From the NCBI RefSeq assembly GCF_000425225.1, contig NZ_AULJ01000020.1, forward strand, positions 1-64,000: DNA of 64,000 bases, in the 5' to 3' direction. The translations under genes and the position numbers were made by a program. Below the pieces are notes generated by a model. That model saw nothing but the letters and a program-made list of their open reading frames with translations, did not search any database and had not been told where the DNA came from. Origin of the DNA: Pontibacillus marinus BH030004 = DSM 16465. GTDB lineage: Bacteria > Bacillota > Bacilli > Bacillales > BH030062. Below, one piece after another: positions 56,542 through 64,000 of the stretch. Within the stretch, counting starts at the first letter, position 1, and the number at the start of each line of letters is the position of its first letter.

Positions 56542-57792
56542 TTAATTTTTTTTATAATCATCCAAGAAATCCTTTTGAAAACTTGTCGTTGGTGCCTTAC
56601 TGTTATGGGGAGTTTTCAATTTTTTAAAAGGATTTGAACCATATTTTTCAGTGAGTTGATCAATTGTCGAATAGAGTTTTTCATGTTTCGCTTCTTCTTC
56701 ATAAGTGAACAAGTTCAACTGCATTGCTGCATCTTGTTTTTCGATTAAGTCCTGAGCGGTTACACCTAATAAACGGATAGGGTCCTGATTCCAATGCTCT
56801 TCTAATAACCTCATAGCATAATCATAAATATCATCTACTTGATGAATATAATCAGGCAGTTGTTTACTTCTTGTAATGGTTTTCCGGTCGTGGTAACGAA
56901 TCATGATTTGGAGATTTTGAGCATAAACTTCTTTTCGTTCCATCCGATCCGCAACTTTTTGCGAGAGTCGCCGAATCAAGCGTTGGATCTCTTGTTCATC
57001 TGTTGTATCATGCGGTAATGTTTGCGAGTTTCCAATACTCTTAAATTCTGATACGGCATCTGGATCAACAGGGCGGTTATCTTCTCCGTTAGCCCGGTTT
57101 TTTAGACGCTCTCCATTAATACCAAGTAAGCTTTTCAGTTGCATGACATCGGCTTTAGCTAAGTCACCAATTGTACTGATCTCAATCGATTGTAATTTTT
57201 CAGCTGTCTTTTGCCCCACACCATACATTTCCCCAATCTCCATGGGCCAAAGTTTATGTGAAATATCTCTTTTCCGTAAAACGGTAATCCCCATGGGCTT
57301 TTTCATATCAGAGGCCATTTTTGCTAAAAATTTATTTGGGGCAATTCCAATAGAACAAGGTAACTCTAATCTATCTAAAATGGTTTGTTGAATCTGTTCC
57401 GCGATCTCTAAAGGTGTTCCTTTATCCTCGCATTCTGTAATATCCATGTATCCTTCATCAATTGATACAGGTTGAACATAGGGTGTAATGTCAGACAGAA
57501 TAGAAAAAATCTCACGAGAAGCTTCACGATAATGCTCAAAGTTTGGACGCATAACAATTAACTCAGGACATAAACGCCTAGCTTCCCATAAAGGCATCGT
57601 AGTTTTAACACCTTTAGCTCGAGCTTCATAGCTACTTGTAACGACAATTCCTTTTCGTTCCTCAGGATTCCCCGCTATAGCAAGAGGCTTTCCTTTTAAT
57701 TCTGGATTACGTGTCATTTCCACAGAAGCATAGAAACTGTTCATATCAACGTGAAAAATCACGCGTCCCTTTTTCGGATAGTATTTCGACAT
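56542..57792 (-). CDS. dinB: DNA polymerase IV (DinB/YqjH)
   Basis: A 416-residue Y-family polymerase. Catalytic blocks: FHVDMNSFYASVEMTRNP and PVSIDEGYMDITE. Helix-hairpin-helix: GVGQKTAEKLQSIEISTIG. The little finger ends with a beta-clamp motif in AAMQLNLFTYEE. It corresponds to PolY1/yqjH of B. subtilis. No LexA box was found upstream. The second Y-family polymerase at 6195 has one, so the two are regulated differently. Confidence 0.9.
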   Translation of the reverse strand: MSKYYPKKGRVIFHVDMNSFYASVEMTRNPELKGKPLAIAGNPEERKGIVVTSSYEARAKGVKTTMPLWEARRLCPELIVMRPNFEHYREASREIFSILSDITPYVQPVSIDEGYMDITECEDKGTPLEIAEQIQQTILDRLELPCSIGIAPNKFLAKMASDMKKPMGITVLRKRDISHKLWPMEIGEMYGVGQKTAEKLQSIEISTIGDLAKADVMQLKSLLGINGERLKNRANGEDNRPVDPDAVSEFKSIGNSQTLPHDTTDEQEIQRLIRRLSQKVADRMERKEVYAQNLQIMIRYHDRKTITRSKQLPDYIHQVDDIYDYAMRLLEEHWNQDPIRLLGVTAQDLIEKQDAAMQLNLFTYEEEAKHEKLYSTIDQLTEKYGSNPFKKLKTPHNSKAPTTSFQKDFLDDYKKN

Positions 57793-57832
57793 ACTGCTAC
57801 ACCCTTCTTCAATCTTCTAAAGAAAACTTGCC

Positions 57833-57873
57833 GATTGGCAAGCCTTCTAGGCGCAGACAGAGGCTTAGTTGCG
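57833..57873. repeat. Intergenic repeat, family C copy 2
   Basis: AACTTGCCGATTGGCAAGCC then AGGCGCAGACAGAGGCTTAG and TTGC, the same element found inside the family B repeat at 44.7 kb. It lies in the upstream region of dinB. Confidence 0.75.
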
Positions 57874-57991
57874 CTTAGCTAAAATTTTATTTACTCTTAA
57901 GGTGGAACATAAGTTCTATATGGTATTATAACATATATTGTATATATTCGTGTGACAAGCTACATCCTATCCTTGAAGAACAAATAGAAAA

Positions 57992-58025
57992 CCTCCATCA
58001 CAGTTGTATATCAATGTGATGGAGG
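57992..58025 (-). terminator. Terminator of the small two-gene unit
   Basis: CCTCCATCACA pairs perfectly with TGTGATGGAGG around a 12-nt loop. Confidence 0.75.
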
Positions 58026-58028
58026 CTT

Positions 58029-58238
58029 CTAATGCTCCCCTTCATTCAATTGTGCAAGCTTTTTACCCTTACTTTGCGTTTGGGTACACACATAGGACCG
58101 TGTAGCTGCACGATTATATATTAAATCAAACTTGCTTTTGGCAAGCCTGCGTTTGGCAATGGACTCATAAGGATTGTTCAAAACCTCAAGATGTTGTTCT
58201 AATTGCCATTTCTCTTTACTTGATACCAATACTTTCAT
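58029..58238 (-). CDS. Small basic protein, unknown (69 aa)
   Basis: A 69-residue Lys/Arg-rich protein (SSKEKWQLEQHLEVLNNPYE and AKRRLAKSKFDLIYNRAATR). It has one Cys and no membrane segment; it could be nucleic-acid binding. Family not recognised. GGAAGAGG precedes the ATG; the gap to the upstream membrane-protein gene is 14 bp, suggesting one transcript. Confidence 0.55.
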   Translation of the reverse strand: MKVLVSSKEKWQLEQHLEVLNNPYESIAKRRLAKSKFDLIYNRAATRSYVCTQTQSKGKKLAQLNEGEH

Positions 58239-58252
58239 ACAAAACCTCTTCC

Positions 58253-58840
58253 TTATTCTTTATATGATTTCTTCTCATGGGTAGCCGCTACTTCATTAGA
58301 AGGGCTTGTATGCTGTGTGCTTTCACCATATTCCTCAGTTCGATCTAGTTTCTCTTGATATTCAATCGTTGCATTATCTAAGGATTGCTGTTGAAACTTT
58401 TGAATATAAGATAAACCGGCAAATCCCGCTAAAAGTGATGTAACAATAACCGATAAAGGATTTTCTGTTCCTGTTAACGAGATTGTACTTTTGGCAATCA
58501 CTCCAGCTCCAGCACCAATTAATAAATCTCCAAGCACCCCTAACTCAAAAAGGATTGGATCTGTCTCTTTATTTTCTCCAAAACGAAATCCTAATAAAAA
58601 CAAGAAAAATAACACGGCAGCTTTCAGGGTCGTAAATCCCCATAATACCCCTTTCATGATAGGGCCATGAGACGACAGATGAAGCTCTTTAAAACCATCA
58701 AAGCGATAATCAATACTAATAATCGGCAACAAAATACATGCGTTACGTTTGTAATGCCCAATCAAAGCTCCTACCAAACTAACCAAAATCGCGACTTCAA
58801 ACATGTCCCACAATTCGACTAAAGAAATAATCCTCTCCAT
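58253..58840 (-). CDS. Membrane protein with polar tail, unknown (195 aa)
   Basis: A 195-residue protein with about four membrane segments (FEVAILVSLVGALIG; FTTLKAAVLFFLFLLGF; LGDLLIGAGAGVIA; NPLSVIVTSLLAGFAGLSYI) and a 40-residue Gln/Glu-rich C-terminal tail. I do not recognise the family with confidence. AAGGGTG precedes the ATG. Confidence 0.6.
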   Translation of the reverse strand: MERIISLVELWDMFEVAILVSLVGALIGHYKRNACILLPIISIDYRFDGFKELHLSSHGPIMKGVLWGFTTLKAAVLFFLFLLGFRFGENKETDPILFELGVLGDLLIGAGAGVIAKSTISLTGTENPLSVIVTSLLAGFAGLSYIQKFQQQSLDNATIEYQEKLDRTEEYGESTQHTSPSNEVAATHEKKSYKE

Positions 58841-58998
58841 ATCATCACCCTTCTCTATATACTACTACTAGAATATATCCATTATTTTGAATTTTCAATA
58901 TATTTTACAAAAAACATACATTTGGATTATATCTTTCATTGAATTCATAGGGAAAAAGATAGATAAAAGAGGTACATTATACTAAGAAAATGAAAAAA

Positions 58999-59023
58999 CG
59001 CATGAGGTTCATTACCTCATGCG
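58999..59023 (-). terminator. Terminator of the methylmalonyl-CoA operon
   Basis: CGCATGAGG pairs perfectly with CCTCATGCG around a 7-nt loop; six T residues follow on the minus strand, 8 bp after the M20 peptidase gene. Confidence 0.88.
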
Positions 59024-59030
59024 CATCTTA

Positions 59031-60158
59031 TTATGCATTCGCTGCTTCATCTATAATCGCTAAGATCATTTCTGCTGTTTTTTCTAATTCAGAAAGTGGC
59101 ATACGTTCATTGGTTGTGTGAATCTCTTCATAACCGACACAAAGGTTAACAGTAGGAATTCCGTGACCAGCAATGATGTTGGCATCACTTCCTCCACCAC
59201 TTGTTAAAAGCTCGCTAGAACGGCCAATTTTCTCAGCTGCTTTTTTCGCAACTTCAACAACCTGTTCGCCTGCTTCATGCTTAAAACCTGGATACATGAC
59301 CTGAACGTCAATATCAACACTTCCACCCATTTCCTCAGCAGTTTCTTTGAATGCTTTGCGCATCTTCTCTACTTGTTCCTCCATTTTCTCAGGGACTAGA
59401 GATCTTGCCTCAGCTAGGATTTCCACATGATCGCATACAATGTTCGTCTTTTGTCCACCTTCAAAGCGTCCAATATTTGCAGTCGTTTCATCATCAATGC
59501 GTCCTAATGGCATTTTCGAAATTGCTTTAGAAGCTAATGTAATAGCCGAGATACCTTTTTCAGGAGCAACACCAGCATGAGCTGTTTTGCCTTTAATGAC
59601 GGCATTGATTCTAGCTTGTGTTGGAGCTGCTACAACGATGTTACCAACTAGTCCATCACTATCAATGGCATAACCGTATTTAGCTTTTAAGTATTTTGGA
59701 TCAAGCGCTTTCGCCCCTACTAAGCTAGACTCTTCTCCAACTGTAATAATGAACTGGATATCTCCATGTTCGAAATTATTTTCTTTAAGGGAACGAATCG
59801 CTTCTAAAATGCCAGCTACACCAGCTTTATCATCTGCACCAAGAATGGTTGTCCCATCCGTAACGATATAATCATTCTCGATAGAAGGTTTCACACCTTT
59901 ACCAGGTAGAACTGTATCCATATGGGATGTGAAGTAGATAGTATCTACACCTTCTTTTGTTCCTTTAAGATTACAAATTAAGTTCCCTGCACCATGGCCG
60001 GTTTCTTCTTTGGTATCATCTTCTGTAACCTCAACACCCAGGTCAGTGAATTTTTTGGTAAGGACTTTAGCAATCTCTGCCTCATCCCCTGTTTCGGAAT
60101 CAATTTGAACAAGTTCTAGAAATTCTTCGATTAGTCTATCTCGATTAATGCTTGGCAT
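59031..60158 (-). CDS. yqjE: M20-family peptidase, tripeptidase T-like (YqjE)
   Basis: A 375-residue zinc peptidase. Metal and catalytic residues: FTSHMDTVLPG (His, catalytic Asp), GADDKAGVAG (Asp), TVGEESSLVG (Glu-Glu), and IPTVNLCVGYEEIHTTNERM (late His). The PepT/YqjE length is right. The substrate is probably a short peptide; its place behind methylmalonyl-CoA genes is conserved in Bacillus but unexplained. AAGGAGG is 7 nt before the ATG at 60158. Confidence 0.85.
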   Translation of the reverse strand: MPSINRDRLIEEFLELVQIDSETGDEAEIAKVLTKKFTDLGVEVTEDDTKEETGHGAGNLICNLKGTKEGVDTIYFTSHMDTVLPGKGVKPSIENDYIVTDGTTILGADDKAGVAGILEAIRSLKENNFEHGDIQFIITVGEESSLVGAKALDPKYLKAKYGYAIDSDGLVGNIVVAAPTQARINAVIKGKTAHAGVAPEKGISAITLASKAISKMPLGRIDDETTANIGRFEGGQKTNIVCDHVEILAEARSLVPEKMEEQVEKMRKAFKETAEEMGGSVDIDVQVMYPGFKHEAGEQVVEVAKKAAEKIGRSSELLTSGGGSDANIIAGHGIPTVNLCVGYEEIHTTNERMPLSELEKTAEMILAIIDEAANA

Positions 60159-60266
60159 GTCTTTTCCTCCTTCATATGTAAAACACATACTCATGTGCGT
60201 TGCCTTTAGAAAACACGCTCTATTAGTACGTTAGCGGAACGCCTTTCACGTGTCAAACACAACCCT

Positions 60267-61814
60267 TTACAGAGGGATATTTCCGTGTTTCTTCTTCGGT
60301 CGTTCTTCTTTTTTATTCTTTAACATATCTAACGCCTGAATAAGAGAAATACGCGTTTCTCTTGGATCGATCACGTCATCCACCATGCCTAATCCAGCTG
60401 CAACATAAGGATTCGCAAACTTTTCACGATATTCATCAATTTTTTCCTGGCGGGTTGCTTCTGGATCTTCACTGTTTTGAATATCCTTAGCAAAAATAAT
60501 ATTTGCTGCTCCTTCAGGGCCCATGACAGCGATCTCAGCATTTGGCCATGCATACACAAGATCCGCTCCAATAGATTTACTATTCAAGGCAACATATGCT
60601 CCACCGTATGCTTTTCGAGTAATCACTGTAATTTTCGGAACGGTCGCTTCAGAGTATGCATATAGAATTTTGGCACCATGACGGATAATACCACCATGTT
60701 CCTGTTTAACACCTGGGAAGAACCCTGTGACATCCTCAAAAGTAATTAATGGGATGTTAAATGAATCGCAGAAACGGATAAAACGAGATGCCTTATCAGA
60801 GGAATCAATGTCTAAGCCACCAGCCATAAACTTGGGTTGATTACAGACTAACCCTACTGTTTTTCCTTTTAGCCGTGCAAAACCAACTACGATGTTTTTC
60901 GCAAAGTCTGGATGGATTTCAAAAAATGAACCATCATCAACTACTTGATCTAAGACCGTACGAACATCATAAGGGCGGATCGGATCAAAAGGAATTAAAT
61001 CAGTTAAGTCAGGACGATAGTGATCCTCATCATCCATTTCAATTTGTTTCGGTTGCTCCTGATTATTCGCAGGAAGGTACTTAATAAGATCCCGAACTTG
61101 GTCTAAGGCTTCTTCCTCTGAAGATGCTTTTAGATGTGCGTTCCCACTTTTACTGTTGTGAACTTGAGCTCCTCCTAACCCTTCAGAGCTTATCTGTTCA
61201 CCAGTAACCGTTTCGATAACTTTTGGTCCAGTGATGAACATTTGTGAGGTTTCTTCCACCATAATGACAAAGTCTGTAATGGCAGGGGAGTAAACTGCTC
61301 CACCGGCACAAGGTCCCATGATGACAGAAATCTGAGGAATTACACCAGAATAGATCGAGTTACGATAAAATACCTGACCGTATCCATCAAGTGAAGACAC
61401 CCCTTCTTGTATGCGGGCTCCACCAGAATCATTTAATCCAATGAAAGGCGTACCATTTTCAGCCGCTAAATCCATAACAGCTGCAATCTTTTTCGCGTGC
61501 ATCTCTCCCAGTGCTCCACCAAACACAGTAAAGTCCTGTGCGAAAAGATATACATCTTCTCCGTTTATTTTACCAAAACCTGTTACGACACCTTCTCCAG
61601 GAGCTTCTTTTCCTTCCATTCCGAAGTCCGTATTACGATGCTCCATAAACGCGTTTAATTCCACAAATGTCCCATCATCAAGCAGGTAATCGATACGTTC
61701 ACGCGCAGTCATTTTTCCTTTCTCATGTTGCTTTTCAATGCGGTCATCACCACCGCCTAATTCAACGTTTCTTCGTTTATCATAAAGTTCATTAATCTTA
61801 TCAAAAATATCCAT
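60267..61814 (-). CDS. yqjD: Acyl-CoA carboxyltransferase subunit (YqjD/PccB/MmdA-like)
   Basis: A 515-residue carboxyltransferase. Markers: EKGKMTARERIDYLLDDGTF near the N-terminus, then NDSGGARIQEGVSSLDGYG, GPCAGGAVYSPAITDF, and in the second half FMAGGLDIDSSDKASRF, DVTGFFPGVKQEHGG and RKAYGGAYVALNSK. This is the propionyl-CoA carboxylase beta or methylmalonyl-CoA decarboxylase alpha family; no biotin carrier or carboxylase gene is near, so the partner is elsewhere. Its ATG shares an A with the TAA of the preceding fusion gene. Confidence 0.88.
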   Translation of the reverse strand: MDIFDKINELYDKRRNVELGGGDDRIEKQHEKGKMTARERIDYLLDDGTFVELNAFMEHRNTDFGMEGKEAPGEGVVTGFGKINGEDVYLFAQDFTVFGGALGEMHAKKIAAVMDLAAENGTPFIGLNDSGGARIQEGVSSLDGYGQVFYRNSIYSGVIPQISVIMGPCAGGAVYSPAITDFVIMVEETSQMFITGPKVIETVTGEQISSEGLGGAQVHNSKSGNAHLKASSEEEALDQVRDLIKYLPANNQEQPKQIEMDDEDHYRPDLTDLIPFDPIRPYDVRTVLDQVVDDGSFFEIHPDFAKNIVVGFARLKGKTVGLVCNQPKFMAGGLDIDSSDKASRFIRFCDSFNIPLITFEDVTGFFPGVKQEHGGIIRHGAKILYAYSEATVPKITVITRKAYGGAYVALNSKSIGADLVYAWPNAEIAVMGPEGAANIIFAKDIQNSEDPEATRQEKIDEYREKFANPYVAAGLGMVDDVIDPRETRISLIQALDMLKNKKEERPKKKHGNIPL

Positions 61815-62638
61815 TATTCACCCTCCTCATGCTGACAAAGTTCAAATAACACGCCATTTGCCGCTTTTGGATGTAAGAAAGCTACTTGAGAGTTGTGCGC
61901 TCCTGCTTTTGCCTCTTCGTGAATAAGGTCGATTCCATCTTCCTTGTACTGACGAAGACGCTCATGAATATCTTTCACTTCAAGAGCAATATGATGGATG
62001 CCCTCCCCTCGCTTTGCAATATACTTAGCGATTGGAGAATCCTCATGAGTTGGTTCTAGTAATTCAAGTTGAGTCTCCCCTAATTGAATAAAGGCTACTT
62101 TCACACCTTCTGACTCCACTTCCTCAACATTTTGTAATCGAAGCCCTAGTGTATTTGTATAAAACGGTAATGCATGTTCAATGTTGCTCACTGCAATACC
62201 AATATGAGCAATTTTTTCAGGAGGTTCTAGACTAGATGATGCTTCAGGATCTATTAACCTCTTAATATATTTTGCAATTTCTTCAGTTGGACTTCCTGGT
62301 GTAAAAATTTTATTTACACCGCCATTTTCTAAAGGTGGGATATCCTCATAAGGGATAACGCCTCCACCAATAACAGGGATATCTTCTGCCTGATTTTCTT
62401 TTAATAGTTCGACGACCTTAGGAAATAAAGAATTATGAGCTCCGGATAAAGAGGATAACCCAATAACATCAACATCCTCTTGAATTGCAGCTTGAACGAT
62501 TTGACCTGGTGATTGACGAAGGCCCGTGTAAATTACCTCCATCCCATGATCTCGCAATGCTTGAGCAATGACGAGTGCACCGCGATCATGTCCATCAAGT
62601 CCTGGTTTTGCGATTAGTACACGTATTTTTCGATTCAT
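61814..62638 (-). CDS. Fusion of B12-binding mutase domain and methylmalonyl-CoA epimerase
   Basis: A 274-residue two-domain protein. Residues 1 to about 135 form a cobalamin-binding domain: [20 protein letters not shown] has the DxHxxG motif, followed by [14 protein letters not shown] and VIGGGVIP. After a short linker, residues about 140-274 form a VOC-fold methylmalonyl-CoA epimerase ([41 protein letters not shown] with metal ligands). It would supply both the B12 subunit of the split mutase and the epimerase that feeds it. The ATG at 62638 has AAAGGAG upstream. Confidence 0.85.
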   Translation of the reverse strand: MNRKIRVLIAKPGLDGHDRGALVIAQALRDHGMEVIYTGLRQSPGQIVQAAIQEDVDVIGLSSLSGAHNSLFPKVVELLKENQAEDIPVIGGGVIPYEDIPPLENGGVNKIFTPGSPTEEIAKYIKRLIDPEASSSLEPPEKIAHIGIAVSNIEHALPFYTNTLGLRLQNVEEVESEGVKVAFIQLGETQLELLEPTHEDSPIAKYIAKRGEGIHHIALEVKDIHERLRQYKEDGIDLIHEEAKAGAHNSQVAFLHPKAANGVLFELCQHEEGE

Positions 62639-62654
62639 AGTTAAACTCCTTTCC

Positions 62655-64000
62655 CTACATGCCTGTATATTCTCCATATTCTTTACGAAGCACGTTGCAG
62701 ATCTCACCGACTGTTGCATATGCTTTCACAGCCTCTAAAATAAGCGGCATTAAGTTTGTATGTTCATCATGTGATGCTTGTTTAATCTGATCGAGCGCTT
62801 GTTCAACTTTAGCCTGGTCTCGTGTATTGCGGATGTCCTCTGTTTTCTGAATTTGATTTTTCTCCAGTGTTTCATCCACACGTAACAGCTCAGGGTTAAC
62901 CTCTTCATCAATTTGGAACTGGTTCATTCCAACGATGATGTCATCCCCATTTTCAATGTTTTTCTGTGCTTCATAGGCTGCATGGTGTATCTCTCGCTGC
63001 ATAAATCCTTCTTCAACAGCTTGAACTGCGCCACCTAAGTCACGAATCTGTTCTAAGTACTGGTTAACCTCTTCTTCCATTTTGTCCGTTAAATGCTCTA
63101 CATAATAAGACCCACCTAATGGATCTACCGTATCTGCCACGCCACTTTCGTTCGCAATAATTTGTTGCGTACGTAACGCAATACGTGCAGATTCCTCAGT
63201 TGGTAACGCTAAGGCTTCATCACGAGAGTTCGTGTGTAAGCTTTGCGTTCCTCCCATTACAGCAGAAAGTGCTTGAATGGCCACTCGAACAATATTGTTA
63301 TCAGGTTGCTGAGCTGTAAGTGTTGAACCACCTGTTTGGGTATGGAAACGTAATTTCCAACTCTTCGGATTCTCAGCTTTATAGTGATCCTTCATGATTT
63401 TTGCCCAAATACGACGAGCCGCTCTAAACTTCGCCACTTCTTCAAAGAACTGGTTATGTGCATTAAAGAAAAATGCTAGACGAGGGGCAAACTGATCAAC
63501 CTCAAGCCCTGATTTAAGAGCTGCATCAACATAAGCCATGCCATTCGCAATTGTAAAAGCAAGCTCCTGAACTGCTGTAGCTCCTGCCTCTCGAATGTGA
63601 TAGCCGGAAATACTAATGGTATTAAACCGAGGAACTTCCTCATAACAATAGCTAAAGATATCCGTAATAATTCTCATCGATGGTTTTGGTGGGTAAATGT
63701 ATGTCCCACGGGCAATGTATTCTTTTAAAATATCATTTTGAATAGTTCCAGTTAGCTTGTCTTTTGAAACACCTTGCTTCTCTCCCACGGCTATATACAT
63801 ACAAAGGAGAACGGATGCAGGTGCATTAATGGTCATAGAAGTAGAAACCTTATCTAGTGGAATCTGATCAAATAACGTTTCCATATCAGCTAATGAGTCA
63901 ATAGCAACGCCAACTTTCCCAACTTCCCCTTCAGCCATCGGATCATCTGAGTCATACCCAATTTGAGTTGGTAGGTCGAATGCAACTGACAAACCTGTTT
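62655..64000 (-). CDS. mcmA1: Methylmalonyl-CoA mutase, catalytic subunit (partial)
   Basis: The 3' part of a split methylmalonyl-CoA mutase catalytic subunit; the frame runs past the right edge, so the N-terminus is missing. Landmarks: [20 protein letters not shown] at the edge, TMTI-type loop [72 protein letters not shown] and [15 protein letters not shown]. The protein ends EYGEYTGM without a B12 domain, which is supplied by the fusion encoded next, 16 bp downstream. It interconverts succinyl-CoA and methylmalonyl-CoA. Confidence 0.92.
   Translation of the reverse strand, partial: TGLSVAFDLPTQIGYDSDDPMAEGEVGKVGVAIDSLADMETLFDQIPLDKVSTSMTINAPASVLLCMYIAVGEKQGVSKDKLTGTIQNDILKEYIARGTYIYPPKPSMRIITDIFSYCYEEVPRFNTISISGYHIREAGATAVQELAFTIANGMAYVDAALKSGLEVDQFAPRLAFFFNAHNQFFEEVAKFRAARRIWAKIMKDHYKAENPKSWKLRFHTQTGGSTLTAQQPDNNIVRVAIQALSAVMGGTQSLHTNSRDEALALPTEESARIALRTQQIIANESGVADTVDPLGGSYYVEHLTDKMEEEVNQYLEQIRDLGGAVQAVEEGFMQREIHHAAYEAQKNIENGDDIIVGMNQFQIDEEVNPELLRVDETLEKNQIQKTEDIRNTRDQAKVEQALDQIKQASHDEHTNLMPLILEAVKAYATVGEICNVLRKEYGEYTGM

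Overview
This window is chromosomal DNA from an endospore-forming, probably salt-tolerant member of the Bacillaceae (Halobacillus/Pontibacillus-like; the genus is inferred, not shown). The case rests on spoIIM, a CotZ/CotY-type coat pair, a yteA-type gene, a lia cell-envelope stress locus, AGGAGG ribosome binding sites with GTG/TTG starts, and low-GC sequence. Gene content and partial order match the B. subtilis yqj-yqk segment (fur, spoIIM, nudF, yqkF, yqkE, yqkB, polY2, yqjQ, yqjP, namA, rnz, dinB, yqjE, yqjD, yqjC). Accessory blocks have been inserted between these anchors.

Layout: 0-5.5 kb holds fur, spoIIM, an endonuclease-Q-like gene, nudF, a C-terminally short aldo-keto reductase, the yqkE/yqkB pair and an HPr-like gene. 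5.6-6.2 kb is a gene-free stretch with two long palindromic repeats; a third member lies at 1-152. 6.2-9.4 kb carries the LexA-boxed Y-family polymerase and the yqjP-yqjQ operon. 9.6-15.5 kb carries an AbgT transporter, a RocB-like M20 hydrolase, a glycerophosphodiesterase and gapN. 15.5-25.7 kb is mixed: a glycosyltransferase/GNAT fusion, a secreted M14 carboxypeptidase, small membrane proteins, pabA-pabBC, a glycosyltransferase and namA.

The most distinctive block is 26.3-37.0 kb. Three paralogous SPOCS-like spore proteins flank a 634-residue acidic repeat protein. Beside them lie a chromosomal ParM-like actin with a small partner, and two Cys-rich CotZ/CotY coat proteins. The ArsR-rnz-aldehyde dehydrogenase operon sits inside this block. 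Two or three of the coat-type genes have SigK-like -10 boxes. I read this as a spore outer-layer locus that has acquired, or recruited, a filament-forming actin.

37.1-42.1 kb contains housekeeping and hypothetical genes and, at about 40.5-40.83 kb, a noncoding transcription unit. It has a consensus promoter, several hairpins and a strong terminator, but no ORF. 42.2-46.1 kb is the lia locus (liaI, liaH, liaF, liaS, liaR) with intergenic repeats separating liaIH from liaFSR. 46.4-58.9 kb carries yteA, several very small genes, ArsR/SRPBCC, an ABC-F ATPase, a Nudix hydrolase, an ABC exporter pair and dinB. 59.0-64.0 kb is a methylmalonyl-CoA operon (mutase subunit, B12-domain/epimerase fusion, carboxyltransferase, M20 peptidase) that runs off the right edge.

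No rRNA, tRNA, transposase or CRISPR array was seen. Family calls come from reading protein sequences by eye; no database search was possible.
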